Part shown: in pieces, positions 21,275 to 31,409 of the stretch
Layout of the letters: each line of letters opens with the position of its first letter
Numbering within the stretch: the stretch's first letter is position 1
Source: Delia radicum
Lineage: Eukaryota > Arthropoda > Insecta > Diptera > Anthomyiidae
NCBI GenBank assembly: GCA_021234595.1
Contig: CM037854.1
Coordinates: 214,343,874-214,407,873, forward strand
Length of the DNA stretch: 64,000 nt
Direction: 5' to 3'
Position numbers and translations under genes: made by a program
The notes under the pieces: model-generated
The model's database searches: none
What the model was told of the DNA's origin: nothing
The model's input: only the letters and a program-made list of their open reading frames with translations

Positions 21275-22893
21275 CACGCAGAGAAAAATATGGTTGCGAT
21301 ATGATTGTGGCCACAAAACTATGTTTCCTAAAGCAATAAATGGTTGTTTCAATTAAACTATTACTGTACCAATCATATTTTACCAATAATATGGTTGCCT
21401 TTATCATGTTCTATAAAACATTTCTCTTTTTTCAGTTATCATATTATTGTATTGTCTACAATCATACTATAGTATTTATTATCATATTCCTCTATCTAAC
21501 TACAGCCATGTTAGAGTTGCGCCAACTATAAGATGATCAGTCGGTTTTTTTATGATCGTCTTCGCTCTTTTATTTTCATTCTTGTTTGAAATTTTGTAAA
21601 AAGGAGTTGTGAGAAACAGTCAGCCCCAACAAATTAAAAAATATTAAACAAAAAGACATTAAAAATGGACAAACAGCGTAGTGGTGTTTTGTGGAAGAAG
21701 GAATAAATTGTAGTCTCAACTCGATCTGCTCTGGATGTCTAGGCAAAAGTTTAATTGTTGTGCACCACTTAAATAAAGTTATTGTTTATTATAAAAAAGT
21801 GATAAAAAGGGCTTTTTTTTGATTGTTTGTAATTACGCAACAGAATATAATTAAAGAAAAAAAATGTGAAAGAAAAATTTAAACCAAATGCACATGCTTT
21901 TAATTCCGTAGTACACTCAGGGAACTTCTGCTTTAAAAATAGGTAGTTGTTTGGGTTGTAATACCGTTTCATTATTTTTAATGTAAATGTAAGTCATTTG
22001 TAGAACAAATAAAATTTTTAACTAACCTTGTAGTTCATTTAAAAAAACAACTTACATCAAATGACTGTTTTATGATTTTACATTCATTTTTTACAGTTGT
22101 TTTTTGTTATTTAAAAAAATAAAAATAAAGAAATGTTTGTTTATTTTTTACTACCATGTGGTTCATTTTTACTACAATTGTTAGTCATTTTTTGAACATT
22201 AAAAAACAAATGACAATGTTAGTTGAATTTAATGAAATGTAAGTCGTCCTTATTTTAAATGAAATTTCATTTGTTTTTGACTGCAATTGCTGTCGTCTTT
22301 ACCAACATAATTTCCTAAGTGTACGAATTAATCGTAATATGTTTGCAATAATTATAATATGGTAATATATGGTGACGAAATTTCATGATCATAATATGAT
22401 TACTAGGACAATAATATGGTTACTATTACTATAATATGGTTATATGCAAATATTATGATTGCTGCAAACATGGTTTTACCATTATAAATGTATTGGGAAA
22501 TTGTATTCTTAACAATATTTGTATGCGTGCTTTATGCTGAATTTACATGTATAGCTTGTATAGCTGACACAATATTTCACAAAGCTCATTCTTCAGCGCA
22601 AAGACAATTTGATTACTTCACGCATATCTGTTTAATCCACCTTCAACAGAATACTGGGAGAATACTCCAGGGCTCATATTATGATAATTAATAAAAACTT
22701 ACAGAACCATTATATGATTCTATTGGGATATATGTGGAATCACAATATGGCAATCTATATATCATATTATGATACAGAATGTTTGTACAGATGTTTATCA
22801 CAACCATAGTAAAATGGTTATCGCAATCATAAATCCAAAAATGTATGATGCTCTTCGAATATGGTTCCCTAAACCATGTTTTTTCTTTGCGTG
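21275..22893 (+). mobile_element. Family G TIR element containing a family B insertion
   Basis: The ends CACGCAGAGAAAAATATGG and CCATGTTTTTTCTTTGCGTG are inverted repeats. The arms are rich in ATAATATGGTTA and CATATTATGA motifs. The family B MITE at 21914-22321 lies inside. Between 21535 and 21800 is a less repetitive stretch with a 13-codon ATG frame (MDKQRSGVLWKKE, starting near 21665) and an AATAAAG downstream, perhaps the leftover 5' end and 3' UTR of an autonomous parent. A partial relative lies at 11727-12080. Confidence 0.65.
21914..22321 (+). mobile_element. Family B MITE, copy 3 (best ends)
   Basis: It runs from CACTCAGGGAACTTCTG to ATTTCCTAAGTG, with TA on both sides (21912-21913, 22322-22323). 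The 408-bp interior is highly AT-rich with near-palindromic ATGTGGTT/AACCACAT-type blocks. Related copies lie at 5185, 6846, 42068 and 56497. Non-coding, TA-specific, probably moved by a Tc1/mariner-class transposase. Confidence 0.8.
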
Positions 22894-22899
22894 TACTGT

Positions 22900-24120
22900 T
22901 GTTCTACCCCCTGTCCATCGTTTCTCTCACTTTAAAACACCTTGACATATAAGAGGCATTTAAAGTCAGTTACAAAAAGTTTCGAAAATTTTTGAAATTA
23001 CTCATATATTCCATTAAACAAACACTGAAAATAACGGAGTAATATTTAAATATAAAACTAAATATAATATTAATATAATATAAAATTGCTGACGTATTAC
23101 TTTGCATATTTTTAATATTGAAATGAGATATTCTCAAAAAAATCGAAATACAAATAGTCCTTAAATTATTAATTTAATATCCATTAAAAATCAATACGCC
23201 CTAAATTTGTGTGTGCGTGTGTTGGTGGTAACAATTTAGTCTTCAATACACATAAATTAATATAAATAAATCTTTTTTTTCCACCATGAAGATGAATTTT
23301 TGTATATTTACCATATTCAATACAACACAAATATTTTACTGAAATTAATTAAATGCATAGCAAAAAAAAAATGTTGCAAATTGATTATAAAAACTTTTGT
23401 TGTGAAAACATTTAAAAACAATAGTATCATTGCTTTTTTTGCATTTGATATTCAAAGTACAGACCTCATTCCGGGCAAGTGAATGATAAAACGAATGAGG
23501 ATGAGTAATAGGGCGTGCAGAGGGTGTTTCAGTATAAACTGTTTAAATTGTTTGGCTGGCATGCCATGCAATACAATATGTATAGATTTTTCAACTAAAA
23601 ATAATAAAAGTAAATCCACTATTTAAAGGCAGTCATAATAGTACAAAAATAAAAAATAAAATAAAAATACAATATATAAATGTCGCAAATAATAAAATTT
23701 AACAGACACCGACAAAAACACCTTTCTAAAAAAAAAAAATATTTTGTAGTTCTAAAGGGTTTTAAATGTATTTGGCCACAAAACCACCTTTCAGTGTTTT
23801 ACAAAAAAATTTTAATATTCAAAAATTTTTGACAATATTTTCTTTTATTTCTTTTTTGCTAGTACGATTTGTCAACATTGTTCCCATACATGCCCAAAAT
23901 TGAACATTAGAATTCCAAAAATATTTCAAGTATAGATATTTGTTCAACAATATGCAAAAATCTATAGATAATAACAACAACAATATGGTTGTTAGTTTGG
24001 AAATGGCCAGTCAGAACCATCGAACTCTATCCAACTGAACAATACAAGTCCTAGAAAATATATAGTGCTAATGGCAATGGTGCATTTAAATGCGACATAT
24101 TTCACTACAATTTGTTATAA
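22900..24120. other. AT-rich non-coding stretch, no gene seen
   Basis: It contains a simple GTGTGTGCGTGTG run near 23210 and A-rich simple sequence near 23645. No coding or RNA gene evidence. Confidence 0.4.
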
Positions 24121-24123
24121 ACA

Positions 24124-24345
24124 GGCAGCGATTTGCAAGCACTAAAAAATCGAATAGATGAGCTTATAATGTCTAGGAAAATAAAAATATTTTCTTAAAT
24201 ATACACTTAAAAGGTGCACTTTAATCGAAATATGCACTAGAAACCAAAACGTATGCATTAAAAATCCAAGGAAAATATGCACTTAAAATTTGTGTTTTAA
24301 AAACCAATTTATTGCTCAACAGCGCGGACTTAAACATGAAATCCC
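24124..24345 (+). mobile_element. Left end of an AATATGCA-rich element
   Basis: It begins CAGCGATTTGCAAGCACT and carries repeated AATATGCACTT, GTATGCATTAAAA motifs. The reverse-oriented partner GACTTGCATGCAAATGTATG lies at 27030-27060. A related element is at 61447-61994. The two halves may be one element split by about 2.5 kb of later insertions. Edges are approximate. Confidence 0.4.
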
Positions 24346-24393
24346 ATATAAATATCTAACGAATTACAAATAGTTATTCCAAGTCCCAGTGTA

Positions 24394-24512
24394 CAAACGG
24401 CACACTGATAATAATCCATGCGTAAAATTACGAAATAATGTCAAAATAACCAAATTTTTGTAGTTTGACAATAATTTCGTATTCTTATGCTTGGATTATT
24501 ATGAGTGCAGTG
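24394..24512 (+). mobile_element. Small palindromic MITE
   Basis: ATAATAATCCATGC near 24409 is mirrored by GCTTGGATTATTAT near 24489. ACGAAATAATGTCAAA is mirrored by TTTGACAATAATTTCGT. A diverged relative with the same layout is at 39140-39290. Non-coding. The mariner MITE begins only a few bases to the right. Confidence 0.6.
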
Positions 24513-24517
24513 ACATA

Positions 24518-24917
24518 AAGGGTCCGCCATCTAACGTTTTTTTTTTTCAACTAGTGTTTATTTCGTGAATGGTAACACTTAGCTCATGTCTGATTTGACA
24601 GATAATTAGTTTGATCCTTCCGCTGAACGAATATGGTCCGTATGTTCGTTATCTTGTGGAAAAAGTGAAAGAAACTGGCATCCTCATCGATAAACCAAAG
24701 CGTGAAAAGCCAAAAACAGTGCATACATCCGAGAATATTGCTGCTGTGGCAGAAAGTGTGCGTGAAGCGCCATCAACATCAATTCACCGTCGTTCTCAAC
24801 AATTGAACATTTCGGAGACATCATTGAGACGAATTTTGTATAAAGACCTTGGTATGACGCCATACAAAGTCCAATTGGTTCAGGAGTTCAAAAAAAAAAG
24901 TTATTTGGCGGACCCTT
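24518..24917 (+). mobile_element. Mariner/Tc1-derived MITE, copy 2
   Basis: A 400-bp element with the same ends and TA flanks (24516-24517, 24918-24919) as 15138-15536. Its transposase N-terminal frame (24611-24922) is uninterrupted for 103 codons and includes ILPLNEYGPYVRYLVEKVK, ENIAAVAESVREAPSTS and the helix-turn-helix-like RSQQLNISETSLRRIL. It has no upstream in-frame ATG and runs out through the right TIR. It differs from copy 1 at only a few positions. The catalytic domain is absent. Confidence 0.92.
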
Positions 24918-24959
24918 TATAATTTATTTTTTCTTTTTGAACTAACCGGTAAAACATCT

Positions 24960-25690
24960 ATTTCCATTTACGAACATGCATGAACTCATTCATATATAAA
25001 GTCATTCGAGGTCATACATGTCCATATACCGCCATATATGATTCATATATGATGATATGAGTTCATATATAATTATATATGTAAATATTACCTCAATTTT
25101 CGTTAATATTTACATACGAACATGTATGGAAATGTATGGACATGTATGATTATATATGAAAAATATTGCACACATATGAACATATATCGCTCACTTACTG
25201 CAAGACTGACATAACTCAAAATACATGATTGTGCAGAAATCGAGTTTAAAGTTTTCAATCCATATCTGCCTCGCTCCGACCCTTTCTTTATTTATTTGGT
25301 CATGTTTTTTATAAATAGGGTTTTAATGTATTTTTCTCTTAGTGATAGATAGATAGTTATCGATAGACTCGTGAGTAGCACAGTTTCTCTATGAAGTATA
25401 TAATCTTTGCACCCACTTTAAAGAAACAATAAAATATATTATCCATCATCCATCTCCAAAAGTATACATTATATTAATATGAAACTTTTACACAATATAA
25501 AGAATGATATTACTAATAAATCTGCATCATTAACTCATTTACGCATTTTTTGACTTATGACAGTCTTGAAGTAAATGAGCGATATGATTCTTTTTATGAA
25601 CACGCGTTCATAAGCAAATGTGGACATTCATGAAGCAAATGTGCTCATGTATGGATATATATATGTCCCTTTTTAACAGGTACCAGTAAT
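24960..25690 (+). repeat. Family H element, uninterrupted copy
   Basis: CATATATG-rich arms flank a core (25194-25584) whose ends ATATCGCTCACTTACTGCAAG and CTTGAAGTAAATGAGCGATAT are inverted. The right arm ends CTTTTTAACAGG, complementary to CCTGTTAAAAA at 18009. AATGATATTACTAATAAATC at about 25504 is the intact target site of the Tc1-like insertion at 18417. A piece of the same end (ATATCGCTCATTTTCTTCAAG) is also at 27834. No coding content. Confidence 0.65.
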
Positions 25691-25744
25691 AACACTCGCT
25701 TACTCTCTACATTACTTTAAAACAAATAATAATGGCTTACTAAT

Positions 25745-25925
25745 AACTACTATAAAATATCATATGCTTTCATATATGTTCATATATATAATCACATATG
25801 CCTCCATATATGACCATATATGATTTCTTTTTGAATATGTGCAATCGCATATATATCCATATACGCAATCAGATATGTTCGTGTCTGAACATATTTGTAC
25901 ATATATGAACTTTTTTAACGGGGTA
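25745..25925. repeat. CATATATG tract ending TTTTTTAACGGGG
   Basis: A dense run of CATATATG variants, closed by TTTTTTAACGGGG. This resembles the TTTTTAACAGG edge of the family H element just upstream. Confidence 0.5.
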
Positions 25926-25939
25926 GTTAATGTTTACAT

Positions 25940-26312
25940 TATTTCAGTATAAACAATAATGCGTTACCAACAAGTACGTATTTTTATCGTTATTTTGTAT
26001 ATAATATAATGATATAAAAATGGTTTGAAAATCTATTTTTAGACTCATTATTTTTCAACTGTAGTAAGTACATATATAAATATCTATTTTAGATTTGTTG
26101 TAAGCTGTAAAGTCGTTACTTTTGTGTGCAGGCAAGTCATTTATGTTTTATCTATCAGATGGTAGAGCGTTTGTCTGATAACCTGAAGTCACACGTTTGA
26201 ATACCGTGCAGGCACATTTTATTAAAAAAAATATATATTTATAATAAAAAAAATGTTTTTTTTATTTAATTAGTTTTATTTTAAATACTGTTTTAGACTC
26301 ATTTAATAAAAA
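25940..26312 (+). mobile_element. tRNA-like SINE/family E relative
   Basis: The tRNA-like head at about 26150-26216 has an A-box-like CAGATGGTAGAGCG and a degraded B box, CGTTTGAATACC. It is preceded by GAAAATCTATTTTTAGACTCATTA and followed by GCACATTTTATT and another AGACTCATTTAATAAAA. The upstream half (TGCGTTACCAACAA, then GAAAATCTATTTTTAGAC) also matches the 40847-41373 insertion, which has the same order ahead of its own tRNA-like segment. Confidence 0.5.
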
Positions 26313-26585
26313 TGTGAAGTTTTCTTCGATCTTCTTTTATTTATTCTTTTAGTTTAAACGAGCTTAAGATCATTTATTTATTAATTATTTAATTCCAATA
26401 TTGCGTCTCCACATTGGCTGACTTTTCAGGGAACAAATATTTCCAATATTTCGTCTCTACATTGGCTGACTTCTTCAGGGAACAAATATTTGTTCCCTGA
26501 AGAAGTCACCCAATATGGAGACGAAATATTGGAAATAAATAATTAATAAATAAATGATCTTAAGCTCGTTTAAACTAAAAAAAAA
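26313..26585 (+). mobile_element. Hairpin element with candidate 16-bp target duplication
   Basis: ACTCATTTAATAAAAA stands at about 26297-26312 and again from about 26586. In between lie two long inverted arms (TTTAGTTTAAACGAGCTTAAG and its complement, about 26346-26430 and 26488-26577). A directly duplicated middle segment (CCAATATT-CGTCTC-ACATTGGCTGACTT) is also present. The arms pair almost perfectly except for small changes. A long, A-rich target duplication would fit retroposition better than cut-and-paste. No ORF. Confidence 0.6.
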
Positions 26586-26809
26586 CTCATTTAATAAAAA
26601 AAAAATTGTTATTGAAACAATTTTGTTTTTATAAAATGTCCCAATACGGCTTTCGCGTTGACAGTAAAATAATGGTAAAATTAACTAGTTATTAATAGGT
26701 CGTTAGTATTTGTAAGTAATGCAGAGAGTAAGATTGGTAGACCAAAAAATAATAATATATCATAATCGTTTCTAAACTGGTCTATGTTAAAGATGAAAAT
26801 GTTTTCTCT

Positions 26810-27060
26810 TATTTATTTTTAATTATATCATAATTGCAAAAATATACAATTATATAAAAAATATACAAAATGCGCACATAAAGGACAAAAAAATATGCAT
26901 TAATATATGATTTATGGAAAAAAATATGAAAAAATCTGCATTTATGACGAAATATGCAACAAAAATTCAACAACAATTTGATTCCGTTTTGTTGTAAAGT
27001 TCTTTGATTCGGAAAATTATACTGACCACAAACATACATTTGCATGCAAGTCGCTGCTCT
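26810..27060 (-). mobile_element. Right end of an AATATGCA-rich element
   Basis: Repeated AATATGCA and GCATTTATG motifs lead to CATTTGCATGCAAGTCGCTGC, the reverse of the start at 24124. The wording TTCTTTGATTCG also resembles TTCTTTGACTCG at 61947 in the third copy. Non-coding. Confidence 0.4.
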
Positions 27061-27061
27061 G

Positions 27062-27830
27062 GCTATGAGAGTTTAGTGTAAAAGTTGGTAGGTACTAGAA
27101 CAAAAAACAACTAGTTGTGCGAATATTTTCTAGTAGCATTTTGAAATGTATAAATGAATATGTATATTTCGCTATTTAAACCGTAGGTATACAACTTGTT
27201 ATGGTAAAAAGTTAATTGAAGTATATTTGAGTGTGTAACATAATAAAAAAAAATCTTAAAGGAGGATTCCATATAAAAACAACAGAAAAAATATATATGC
27301 ACGGTTAAGGTATTTTAATAGAAACGGTAAGTTCTTTCGGTAAAGATATTTTAATGATAACGTATTTTCGTATGTGAAACAATTTTTCAATTAAAAAAAC
27401 ACAGTTTTTTGTGAAAACAAATTTTAATATTTTTTTTCCCCAATTTTCCAAGCACAGGAAAGTGTAAATTGGCTACTTAACGACTTGTAAGTGAAAAGGA
27501 AGCACATTTTTGTGGAAATGCTAATGCAGTTTTTGATTGCATTTTCAACTTTCCCCCTTTCGATTTTTAAAACGTTGTAATTTTTGAAAAATTTATAATT
27601 TTTTTCGACTTTTTGGGAACAAAATTATAACTATTTCTAATGATTTTTTCAAAAATAGCTTTCTATATTTTGCAACATTTTTTTCAATATCTTAAAGTTA
27701 GTTTTTTATATAATTTTTAGTTAAAACTATAACAGCACTCAACTTTGAATACCATTATCTTTTGAACTATATTGACTCATTTAAAAATTGTAAAAGCGGC
27801 TGAGGACTATTGTTATCTACTTTACGATTT
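27062..27830. other. AT-rich non-coding stretch, no gene seen
   Basis: No defensible frame, repeat end or RNA structure. Confidence 0.4.
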
Positions 27831-27989
27831 ACATATCGCTCATTTTCTTCAAGAACGTCACAACTCAAAAAACATGATTTTTGAGTTAATGACATGTTTT
27901 AGGAAAATATACATGCAAGCTTTAACAATTTGTTTAAAACGTGTTATATAAAAATTGATCAAGTCATCTTAATTGTATAATTTATAAAA

Positions 27990-28190
27990 GTGAAAAATGT
28001 GGCTTTACATGATTCAGAAAAAGAATATTGTCTTACCACATGCTGCACATCCGAGTGATATTCTAGATATGCTTGTAGATTTATGTCATCAAGTATCATA
28101 TGGTGAAATGATTGGGTGTGATAATCCAGATGGTCTCACCATAGAACCCAAAAGCAAATGGTTTTTCACAAAATGTACACAAGATCGAAA
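27990..28190 (+). pseudogene. Broken ING-type PHD-finger sequence
   Basis: The frame at 27997-28192 reads HPSDILDMLVDL, then CHQVSYGEMIGCDNPD, then GLTIEPKSKWFFTKC and TQDRKKK. This is the C-terminal end of an inhibitor-of-growth (ING4/5-type) protein, whose PHD finger reads trimethylated H3K4. The stretch between DNPD and GLT, which normally holds CPIEWFH and the following cysteine (about 11 residues), is missing. The residues just before the first CHQ, including YC, are also altered. Several zinc ligands are therefore gone, and one Cys has become Phe in WFFTKC. There is no intron, promoter or preceding ING domain. It is a pseudogene fragment, retrocopied or captured, between family H and family D repeats. 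Confidence 0.85.
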
Positions 28191-28314
28191 GAAAAAAAAT
28201 AATATATTGGTTTGTTTTCTATTTAGTTAAAATTTCTTATACTGTAAGTTTAAATATAGGAAATGATTATAAAAAAAATGTTTGTTTTACACAAACTTAA
28301 TATAAATATTTTTA

Positions 28315-29326
28315 CACTCAAAAAAAAAAAAAAATACTTAGTTAGTAGAAAAGTTAGTAAAACGGCTTTTAAATCAAGTACACTATTTCTCAGGAAATTT
28401 TTTGCTGAAATTGTGTCTTCAGCTAAAATTTTAGTTATACTTATTCAAGCTCCTAACTGGTTTGAACTAAAGTTTTACTAATATTTTACTAATCTTTTAC
28501 TAATTTATTTTGCTAAAAATGTGTGCCTATAAGAAAATTAATAATGTATATGATAGACGTAGAGACGAGCAAAATGATACTAAAAAGTACAACTCATATA
28601 AGATGTATAAAAAAATCAACCATGGAAGGTTTTTGTATCTGTTTTTCATACAAACGGCCTCTAACAATGTGAATACATATGTGGATAAAAACAACTTTAG
28701 TTTTGTGTTGTCACCAGCTTGTCAAAGTAATTGTAAAATAAAATATTTAAATTTAATAAACATTAAATGTAAACTTAATCTTTAATATAATTATTAATAT
28801 AGCATGATCAATTGCAAAAAAATATAAGTTCAGGTAGACAGACCATAGCGAAAGGCAAGGGAACTCATCTCAGGTAATTTTTTGTGTTTCGCTTTTCTTA
28901 TTGCCAAAAAGAGAAAAGGTTGTATATTTAGACAACCATTGATCTAAGTAGTTGAAAGATAATTTTGTTTATGTTACATATACTTATTGCTATATATTTG
29001 CAGATATTAAATTAATTCATGTCGTCAATGTGGGAGTATGAACATTTTTATATTTTGCAAATTATTTTTAAAGGAATCACAAAATTTTTGAGATTTTCAG
29101 CAAATAAATTAACTAAACGTTTTTTCTGTAAATTTTTGAGTTTTTTTCGGTCTACTAATATTTAGCAAAAAATTTATTTACTTTTAGCAAGGTTTTTTAA
29201 TTTTTAATCAACTAAACGATAGCAAAACTTTTGCTGAATCTACTAATTTGCTGACATTAGCAACTTTTTTGCAAGCTACCCTTCTGACTAAAATTTTGCT
29301 GACTTTTTAAATTATTTATTTGAGTG
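28315..29326 (+). mobile_element. Family D element, copy 1
   Basis: It runs from CACTCAAAAAAA to TTATTTGAGTG with TA on both sides (28313-28314, 29327-29328). Subterminal arrays of TTTACTAAT, TTAGTAGAAAAGTTAG and TTTTGCTGA are typical of the family. An internal segment (about 28510-28740) keeps pieces of a reading frame also seen in other copies, though broken here. Members lie at 30172, 34703, 44166, 59932 and 60359. Family unknown; TA target preference seen. Confidence 0.8.
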
Positions 29327-29329
29327 TAG

Positions 29330-29545
29330 GGAAAGGGGCCCAAGATGGACATGGTTTTAAAATAATGTCCTAGAGCTAAAACGGAATAAGATATCTTAAA
29401 GTGTTATATACCATATGAAAGCACGACAAGCTATGTATCTTTTGCACACAAACAATTTTTTAACCATATTTTTAAATTGTCCAAAATTTTGTTTTTAAAA
29501 CAGTGGCCCCAAGATGGACACATTTTAAAAAAAACGTATAACAAA
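29330..29545 (+). repeat. Direct repeat of GGCCCCAAGATGGACA
   Basis: GGGGCCCAAGATGGACATGG at about 29335 and GGCCCCAAGATGGACACATT at about 29506 are direct repeats about 170 bases apart, each followed by TTTTAAAA. No coding content. It could be part of a small unclassified element. Confidence 0.5.
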
Positions 29546-30168
29546 TTTAATTAATAAATGTTTTTTCTTAAAAATTTTAAAACTTTAATTTATTAATAAC
29601 TTATTACTTATATACTGGATATAAGTTTTGTAATGTGTTACTAGAATGGACATGTCTTTGATAAAATAATAGGGTTTGTTATAGAAAAGTAACCAGTTAT
29701 CGAAATTAATTTCTTAATCCCAAACTTAATTACCTGGTAATAGAAAGTTTTGCTGTGAATTTTAAATAAAACAACTATTTAAACTTGTCGAGTGTTACTA
29801 GTATTTCTCTAGTACATACTTTCATCTACATAAGGAACAATAATTACAAATTTTAGTTTTTAAATACTTGCTTGCAGGTGAATGCGCACATTAACGATGA
29901 AAGAGAGTAAAAAAATAAACTTCAACGCATTTACCTATAGCTATTAGCACGAGCATATAAAATGGCAGGTTACATTATGAAAACAGCCAACTTGATGCCA
30001 AAAGTGCAAACAAATAGTGTATAACATTAATCTGCGGCGACATGGTGATAATATGATATAATAATATGAAGATGATAGTGTGATATGTTGGTAATGATGC
30101 AAAATTATTTCTTTACAAACGTCAGTTATGAGTTGCCTATTTTGTATCGTTGATATTTGAAAATTATA
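29546..30168. other. Non-coding; family E-like fragment near 29667
   Basis: The block ATAATAGGGTTTGT-ATAGAAAAGTAACCAGTTA with TACC-GGTA and AAAGTTTT is shared by 29667-29755 and 35770-35860, and its first half by 34560. It marks a decayed family E piece. No gene. Confidence 0.45.
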
Positions 30169-30171
30169 CTA

Positions 30172-31406
30172 CACTCAAAAAAAAAAAAAAAAAAATGCAA
30201 AGTCAGCAACATTTTAGTCAGGAGGGTGCTTGCAAAAAAAAAATGGCTAATTTCAGCAATATCGTTTGCTGAAAATCAGCGAGCTGACGTTTACCCACAA
30301 AATTAGTAAATTCAGCAAAAGTTAATAAAAATTAATAAAATTTTTGCTGAATATTAGTAGACTGAAAAAAACTTAAAAATTATTTAGAAAAATTATACTT
30401 TAGTTAATTTATTTTGAAGAAACATATTTTTGTGATTCCTTTAAAAATAATTTACAATACGTTTTTAAAATATAAAAATATTCATACTCCCACATTGACG
30501 ACATGAATTACTGTAATATCTACAAAATATGTAATAATATATAACATAAACAAAATTATCTTTTAACTACTTACATCAATGGTTGTCTAAATGATGCTAT
30601 CTTTTAAAGGAACGCAAATGTCGTAGAGAATTATAGAAACGAAACCTAAAAATAACCAAATATGTAATATGTATATAACCCTTTTTTTGCAATAAGAAAA
30701 AGGAACAATAAAAATCTACCTAAGATGTGTGTCTTTGTCTTTCGCTTTAGTCTGTCTACCTGCTGTATATTTATTTGCAATTTGACCACACTAGATTATT
30801 AATCTTTATAAACATTTAGTTTACAAATACACATTTAATCTTTATTAAACTAAAATATTTTAAGAAAAGTTGAGGTTAAGAATAAGAATAAACGTTTTCT
30901 CTAAAAATTATAAACACTATTAATTTAAATCAGACTAGACTAGTTTCGGTTTTTTTTTATGGAAAATTTAAATATATTATTTTGGCTTTTATTTAATTAA
31001 TAGACAATTACTTTCACAAGCCGGTGGCAACGCAAAAGCTGTTTCAATCCACAATTTTGTTCTATGTATGAAAAGGAGATACAAAAATCTTCCAAGATTG
31101 CTTTTTTTATATGTCTTACAAGAGTTGCACTTTTCAGTATCATTTTCCTAGTCGCTACTTTCATTATGCGTATATATTTCAATATGGTTGTCGTCCACAC
31201 TATTAATTTGCTTATCAGCACAATTTTTTTTAACAAACTAAATAAGTAAAATATTAGTAAAACATTAGTTCAAAATAGTTAAGTGCTAATTAAGTTAAAC
31301 TAGAATTTAGCTGAAAACATAATTTTACCTAAAAATTTGCTGAAAAATAGTATACCTGATTAACAAGACGTTTAACTAACTTTTCTACTAACTTATTTTT
31401 AGAGTG
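30172..31406 (-). mobile_element. Family D element, copy 2 (longest uninterrupted)
   Basis: TA-flanked (30170-30171, 31407-31408), 1235 bp, opposite in orientation to copies 1 and 3. On the minus strand, 31236-30997 retains the clearest open frame of the family: RKMILKSATLVRHIKKAI, LEDFCISFSYIEQNCGLKQL and RLVKVIVY, ending in a stop. The same words are recognisable in other copies, so the family once carried this coding segment, either from its autonomous parent or from a captured exon. The protein family is not recognised. Confidence 0.8.
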
Positions 31407-31409
31407 TAG

